NCBI GenBank assembly: GCA_016165875.1
Contig: JABBOT010000013.1
Location: 17,242,368-17,306,367, forward strand
Length of the DNA stretch: 64,000 bases
Origin: Acanthopleura granulata
Taxonomy: Eukaryota; Mollusca; Polyplacophora; Chitonida; Chitonidae
Direction of reading: 5' to 3'
Both the position numbers and the translations under genes were made by a program. The notes under the pieces are model-generated. The model was not told the origin of the DNA, searched no databases, and was given only the letters and a program-made list of their open reading frames with translations. Positions 61,101 to 64,000 of the stretch are shown one piece after another (within the stretch, counting starts at the first letter, position 1; every line of letters starts with the position of its first letter).

Positions 61101-63834
61101 TTTATTTATGTATTTATTTATTTGATTGGTGTTTTACGCCGTACTCAAGAATATTTCACTTATACGACGGCGGCCACCATTATGGTGGGAGGAATCCAAG
61201 CAGAGCCCGGGGGAAACCCACGACCATCCGCACGTTGCTGACAGACCTTCCCATGTAGGGCGCGGAGATAAAGCCAGCATGAGCTGTTCTTGAACTCACA
61301 GCGACCGCATTGGTGGGAGGTTTCGGGTCCTTGTGCTGCGATAGCGTGCTGACCGACTGAGCCACGGAGGCCCCCTCACACTTTATGCTGCACACATTAG
61401 CTTTTGTTTTATCTTGCAGACACGAGTTTTCATTCTGGGACCGATTCCACAAAGGAATTTAATTAGCTAAAATTAAAGATAAAGTAAATTTTTTATTAAT
61501 TTTAATTTTTTATTAATGTATATTAATAAATTAAAATAAAGATATGGATGTCCATTGTATATCATGCCCAGGTAACACGAATTTCAAAATCAGTGAATGT
61601 CAAATAAACTGTGAAAATTGAGTATAAAGGTTTTGACTTAAGTCAAAATTTGCTTTGTGAAATCGACCCCTGGAGTCGTGAAGTATTTTTGTACTGTCCT
61701 CTACCCATGAGTTTTCATTCTGTAACATGCACTGTACATTTTTATCCTGCATTCATGAGTTTACAACGTCCACCCTTGAAAGTTTACGTTGTATTTATGA
61801 GTTTTCATTCGGCACCCATGAGATTCTCTTCTGCAGACACCAGTTTCAACCCTGCTTCCATGAGATGTCGCCTTGTGTCACGAGTTTTCCTCCTGACCTA
61901 GTAGGAGTTTCTCTTGCACCTATGGGTGCTAGTCTAACACCTGTGAATTTTTGGACACATTTGAAATCTTGTCCAGCACCCCTAAGTTTTTGTCACCCAT
62001 GGACATTCCTTTATTTTTCATGGATTCTCGCCTCTGTAGATTGTTGTAGATGTTGGAACATTTAACCGTTCTATTATGGTTTCTGCAAACTTTATATTAA
62101 GGTGGTATGTCAAGTGTCCAGTTATATGTTGTCAGGACGTCATCACAAATCCTAAAGACATGTCGTATCTTTACGTTGTAATTTGTTGATTTGATTTACG
62201 TTATAGTTAGGAATGTTCACTTACACATGAACGATGTGGGTCAGTTTTTTTTTTTATGGAGGAAACCGGAGTGTCTGGAATAAGCTCCGATTTTTGTGAG
62301 CTATTTGTGTACTTTTCCACATATGACATTTATTTATTTACTTATTTATTTATTTATTTGGTCTGTGTTTCACACCGTGTTCAAGAATATTTCTCTTATG
62401 CAACGGTGGCCAGCCTTATTGTTGGAGAAAACCGGGCGTGGCCAGGGTGAAACCTGCGACCATATGCCAGTTACTGGCGAACCTTCCAGTGTATGACAAA
62501 AGAGGACCCGTATGTAACATATGTCATACTAAGAGTAAATGAATATAATGCACAACGAACTTCAAGCCAGGCCGCAGAAGATGTCTTGCCTCTGTGGTGA
62601 CACCCTGTAAAGTGTAAAATCTGATTAGTAGGATTCAGTTTAGCACACCCTATGAAAGGTTCCAGGTTGTACCAAGATGTTATTAGGCCTAATTGGAATT
62701 CACGACCGCTGCCTTTTACTGAGCGCCGATAGCCAGGTGCACGAGATCACGCGATGGTGTTATCGTTCTACTTTAAAAATTCTTTCCATATGATATCATC
62801 TTCTTACTTCTTACTCATAATTGTATTTTTCTTCCCTCATGTCCACAATGCTGAATTTATCTAACTTGTTTGAAGGATGAATTCTTTTGATTAAGCATAG
62901 AAATGTTTCCTTGGAAAGATGGCCAATATAGTGCTTAGGTAAAGCCAACAGTGTCCTACCGAAATGCCCGACCAGTCGTCGGCTATACCAGACTATATCA
63001 GAAGATCCAAGGCTGGATTTGAAACCTGCGATTAGTAATAAAAAGATCAAACGTATCTTCACGACAGTGAATCAGAAGCCTGTAAAGTCTGTGTAGCATG
63101 TTGTACTATCCAATCAGTTTTCCAGCACTCTTCACTTGTAAGGCAAATCGTAGTCCTAAATGTGTATATTGCGCATGTGTAAAAGCTTTAATAGCATTTA
63201 GCTTTTTTTATTTTTGACGTTTCAGGCGTTCTCGATTCAAGCAGCCAGTCCGTGAAATACACCTCTACAGTGTATGACAAAGAACCTTGGTCCGGATGTG
63301 TATCTGTGAGTAACCAAGCCACAACTACTTCTGAACCTATCCACGACAAAACCAGTTGGGTCACAACAAGCACTGGCACAATTAGCGAATTCACCAACAG
63401 CACTGATACAACCACAACGAGAGGTGTCGCAGCAATCAGCAAAGGCACAACAAGCAGTAACACAATCAACGAAGGTACAACCAATAGTGACCCAACCGGC
63501 GAAGGTACAACCAGCGGTGACATGACCAGCAAACTCACAACAAGCAGTGGTCAATTCAATAGTGATCAATTCAGCAGCGACACAACAAGCGGAGACACAA
63601 GTAGTGACCCAACAAGAGAAGGCACTACCAGTGATGACACGACAAAGGAAGGAACTATTGATGGCACAACAAACGGAGGCCCACCCAGTGGCGGCGCAAC
63701 AAGCGGAGACACAACAAGCATGCCTCAATCTACAGAGGCCGAGGACGTGATGACTACAGAGATGCACAGGAGCATATCCACGACATTTGCATCATTGCCA
63801 TCGTCGTCACCGGTGTCTAACACATCAACACAAG
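55095..63834 (+). CDS. Lectin gene 2, tandem paralogue, partial at right edge
   Basis: Five exons: 55095-55134, 55634-55817, 59041-59255, 60590-60865 and 63226-63834. They join in phase to 1324 bp (441 codons and one base). Order is signal peptide (1-14), CTLD (15-146), PAN/Apple-like domain (147-238) and Ser/Thr stalk (239-441 and beyond). Intron phases 1, 2, 1, 1, 1 equal those of lectin gene 1, and exon 3 has the same length. By eye exon 3 is about 55% identical between copies. The last visible exon ends with GTAGGT, so the membrane-anchor exon should follow outside the window. Introns are larger and full of repeats, including a Penelope palindrome in intron 2. Confidence 0.8.
55253..55535 (+). 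repeat. Degenerate repeats of about 57 bp, lectin gene 2 intron 1
   Basis: Five or so units around CATGACATCAGACAATGTCC and AAATCATTCTTATG, about 20-30% diverged from each other. They end about 100 bp before exon 2. Confidence 0.7.
55634..55817 (+). CDS. Lectin gene 2 exon 2: CTLD N-terminal half
   Basis: TPNRLLTIYNANRVTWNHA, AELCASKSGSLVTINEDSRA and a C-terminal FNW cut by a phase-2 intron. It keeps the Trp-x-x-Ala-x-x-x-Cys and G-S-L-V-T-I features seen in gene 1. Confidence 0.86.
55838..56285 (+). repeat. Degenerate TTGGTACTG-type repeats, lectin gene 2 intron 2
   Basis: Blocks such as CCAGTTTGGTACTGACTTTG, TACATTTGGTACAGCCACTG and ACCATTATGGTACTGGTTCT recur every 65-80 bp, starting about 20 bp after the exon 2 donor. 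The unit is GTAC-rich. Confidence 0.6.
56527..58408. mobile_element. Head-to-head Penelope-like dimer (1.8-kb palindrome)
   Basis: The left arm (about 56585-57425, minus sense) and right arm (about 57549-58390, plus sense) are near-identical inverted copies of a Penelope-like element 3' end. Each codes the same C-terminus (IDTADNWNVLLFKEALAIRR, then HSVLNNGIKASKELH) and the same long 3' UTR. The centre has a short inner palindrome (57484-57505 with 57529-57550) and a 58-bp stretch found only on the left. The arms' matched 73-residue frames differ at one residue. A direct repeat TTGTTGCATGGTAT at 56527-56540 and 58395-58408 may be a target duplication. The element lies in lectin gene 2 intron 2. 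Confidence 0.85.
58312..58341 (+). ncRNA. Hammerhead-like motif at a Penelope 3' end
   Basis: CTGAAGA at 58312-58318, then a hairpin (GACAAGT pairing with ACTT and GTC, loop AAA, one bulged A), then GAAA at 58338-58341. TTCTC before and GAGAA after can pair. This layout is like the hammerhead ribozymes of Penelope elements, but the core has CTGAAGA where the active form needs CTGATGA. The same sequence occurs in the left arm and at 11843. I infer a decayed or inactive ribozyme-like fold. Confidence 0.35.
58462..58633 (-). mobile_element. SINE-A copy with internal deletion, lectin gene 2 intron 2
   Basis: TTTATTTATTTGGTTGCTGT tail side, TTTACGCCGAACTCAAGAAT, GGTAGACCTTCCCAGGTATG, and GGCCACGGAGGCCGG head. 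It lacks about 90 bp of body. It is opposite to the gene. Confidence 0.82.
58917..58980 (+). mobile_element. SINE-A 3' fragment, lectin gene 2 intron 2
   Basis: GAGGTCGTATAAGTGAAATA, TTTTTCAATACAGCGTAAAA and an AATCAAATCC remnant of the tail. It lies about 60 bp before exon 3. Confidence 0.65.
59041..59255 (+). CDS. Lectin gene 2 exon 3: CTLD C-terminal half
   Basis: DEFWTGLHYVPSQFLWQSSC, LGSYRPWISNQSYEENSCVV, FACYAPRAKALCEAVQ. It has WTGL, both core Trp positions and the canonical Cys set, again without EPN/QPD/WND. SSC and GSYxPW are shared with gene 1. Confidence 0.88.
59338..59750. mobile_element. MITE of the GTGAGTGAAAAGACC family, best copy
   Basis: About 413 bp with long inverted ends: left ATGAAGTTATGGTGAGTGAA, right (minus strand) ATGAAGATATGGAGAGTGAA. 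Similarity continues for about 65 bp inward (AAAGACC, CTCACTGAATTTTTT). An ACAACAACAA tract lies near the right arm. It is in lectin gene 2 intron 3, 82 bp after exon 3. Confidence 0.82.
60348..60474. repeat. Long hairpin, about 50-nt arms, lectin gene 2 intron 3
   Basis: GCAGAAGTCTCTTGAGATCA and CGCTGGTTTTGGACGAGA are mirrored by the complement of TCTCGTCCAAAACCAACGTG and ATCTCGAGAGACTTCTGC. About 47 of 52 positions pair. The terminal part GTGGGG-CTTT-CCACCC closes it. It lies 115 bp before exon 4 on the transcribed strand. Confidence 0.82.
60590..60865 (+). CDS. Lectin gene 2 exon 4: PAN/Apple-like domain
   Basis: GTCSFEHYLGKTVEVG, SSEKCKTACLSYTG, PECWAAEYGSDVN, MICTLHFDVSSTAMKG and YHKVCFS. 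The six cysteines and ECW, DxSSTAM and KVCFS blocks match gene 1, with one short insertion. Alternative reading as a WSC-like domain is possible. Confidence 0.72.
60930..62020 (+). repeat. Degenerate CATGAGTTTTCATTC array split by a SINE
   Basis: Units of about 30-40 bp (CCCATGAGTTTTCATTCTG and relatives such as CCATGAGTCATCAATCTG) run from about 60930 to 61090 and again from 61370 to 62020. The SINE-A at 61094-61374 sits between them. It occupies most of lectin gene 2 intron 4 upstream. Confidence 0.65.
61094..61374 (-). mobile_element. SINE-A, intact reference copy
   Basis: The best copy in the window, about 280 bp, minus strand. From its 5' end: GGGGCCTCCGTGGCTCAGTC head (A box), GCGGTCGCTGTGAGTTCAAG (B box), a body with GGAAGGTCTGTCAGCAACGT, GGTTTCCCCCGGGCTCTGCT and TCCCACCATAATGGTGGCCG, the conserved TATAAGTGAAATATTCTTGA and GTACGGCGTAAAACACCAAT, and an (AAAT)n tail. 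The split pol III promoter shows a tRNA-derived SINE. It splits the CATGAGTTTTCATTC array. Confidence 0.93.
62328..62498 (-). mobile_element. SINE-A, 5'-truncated, lectin gene 2 intron 4
   Basis: TTATTTATTTATTTATTTGG tail side, GTTCAAGAATATTTCTCTTA, GGTGGCCAGCCTTATTGTTG and GCGAACCTTCCAGTGTATGA, where it ends. Opposite to the gene. Confidence 0.82.
63226..63834 (+). CDS. Lectin gene 2 exon 5: mucin-like stalk
   Basis: 609 bp, 203 residues: a Cys-containing lead (DKEPWSGCVSVSN, equivalent to QPWGGC in gene 1), then Ser/Thr/Gly/Asp-rich sequence with TTSGDTTS-type repeats, and a less repetitive end (SISTTFASLPSSSPVS). It is less than half the length of the gene 1 stalk exon. It ends in a phase-1 GTAGGT donor, so translation continues past the window. 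Confidence 0.8.
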
Positions 63835-64000
63835 GTAGGTCAGTCAGTGAACATATGCAGTGACAATACCCTGACAACGCCCTGTTAACGCTTTCCGTAA
63901 TAGGCTTAATTCTGCAAGTAAGAAGCCCTCTAGGACTTCATTATTAAATTGAAATGTTAATTGCTCAGCGGAATTACAGCGATTGGACTTTTGTAAACAC
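63835..64000. other. Start of lectin gene 2 intron 5
   Basis: Downstream of the exon 5 donor. The frame read through ends at a stop just after 63860. No exon is visible before the window ends. Confidence 0.5.

Overview
This is animal nuclear DNA: AT-rich, intron-rich and crowded with SINEs, MITEs and minisatellites. The intronic repeats, the frequent ACATGTACATGT-type palindromes and a membrane-anchor exon of a kind I associate with molluscs suggest a marine lophotrochozoan, most likely a mollusc. That placement is inference. No prokaryotic, plasmid or viral gene organisation is present.

Layout. (1) 1169-10690, minus strand: a complete five-exon adenylate kinase 2 gene (AK2), 238 aa. (2) 10691-11220: a 530-bp head-to-head promoter with NRF1-like and ETS-like sites. 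(3) 11221-34706, plus strand: a complete 16-exon sorting nexin 17 gene (SNX17), 472 aa, ending in the Retriever-binding tail. Its introns hold five minisatellites, a Penelope-like retroelement relic, a LINE relic and many SINEs. (4) 34707-44007: intergenic, with SINE copies and no convincing gene. (5) 44008-52037, plus strand: a six-exon gene for a putative type I membrane protein with signal peptide, C-type lectin-like domain, PAN/Apple-like domain, long Ser/Thr mucin stalk, transmembrane segment and short tail (804 aa). (6) 52038-55094: intergenic, with a tandem repeat. (7) 55095-63834, plus strand: a tandem paralogue of that gene with the same exon phases. Five exons are visible and its membrane-anchor exon should lie beyond the right edge. 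Its intron 2 carries a near-perfect 1.8-kb palindrome made of two head-to-head Penelope-like element 3' ends.

How the genes work together. AK2 (mitochondrial intermembrane space adenylate balance) and SNX17 (endosomal recycling of NPxY cargo) are unrelated housekeeping functions that share only a promoter region. The two lectin-like genes are the novel part: a recently duplicated, lineage-type cell-surface family with a repeat-encoded stalk of very different length in each copy. Exon boundaries were set by hand from GT/AG sites, reading phase and protein similarity known from memory. No transcript evidence or database search was available.
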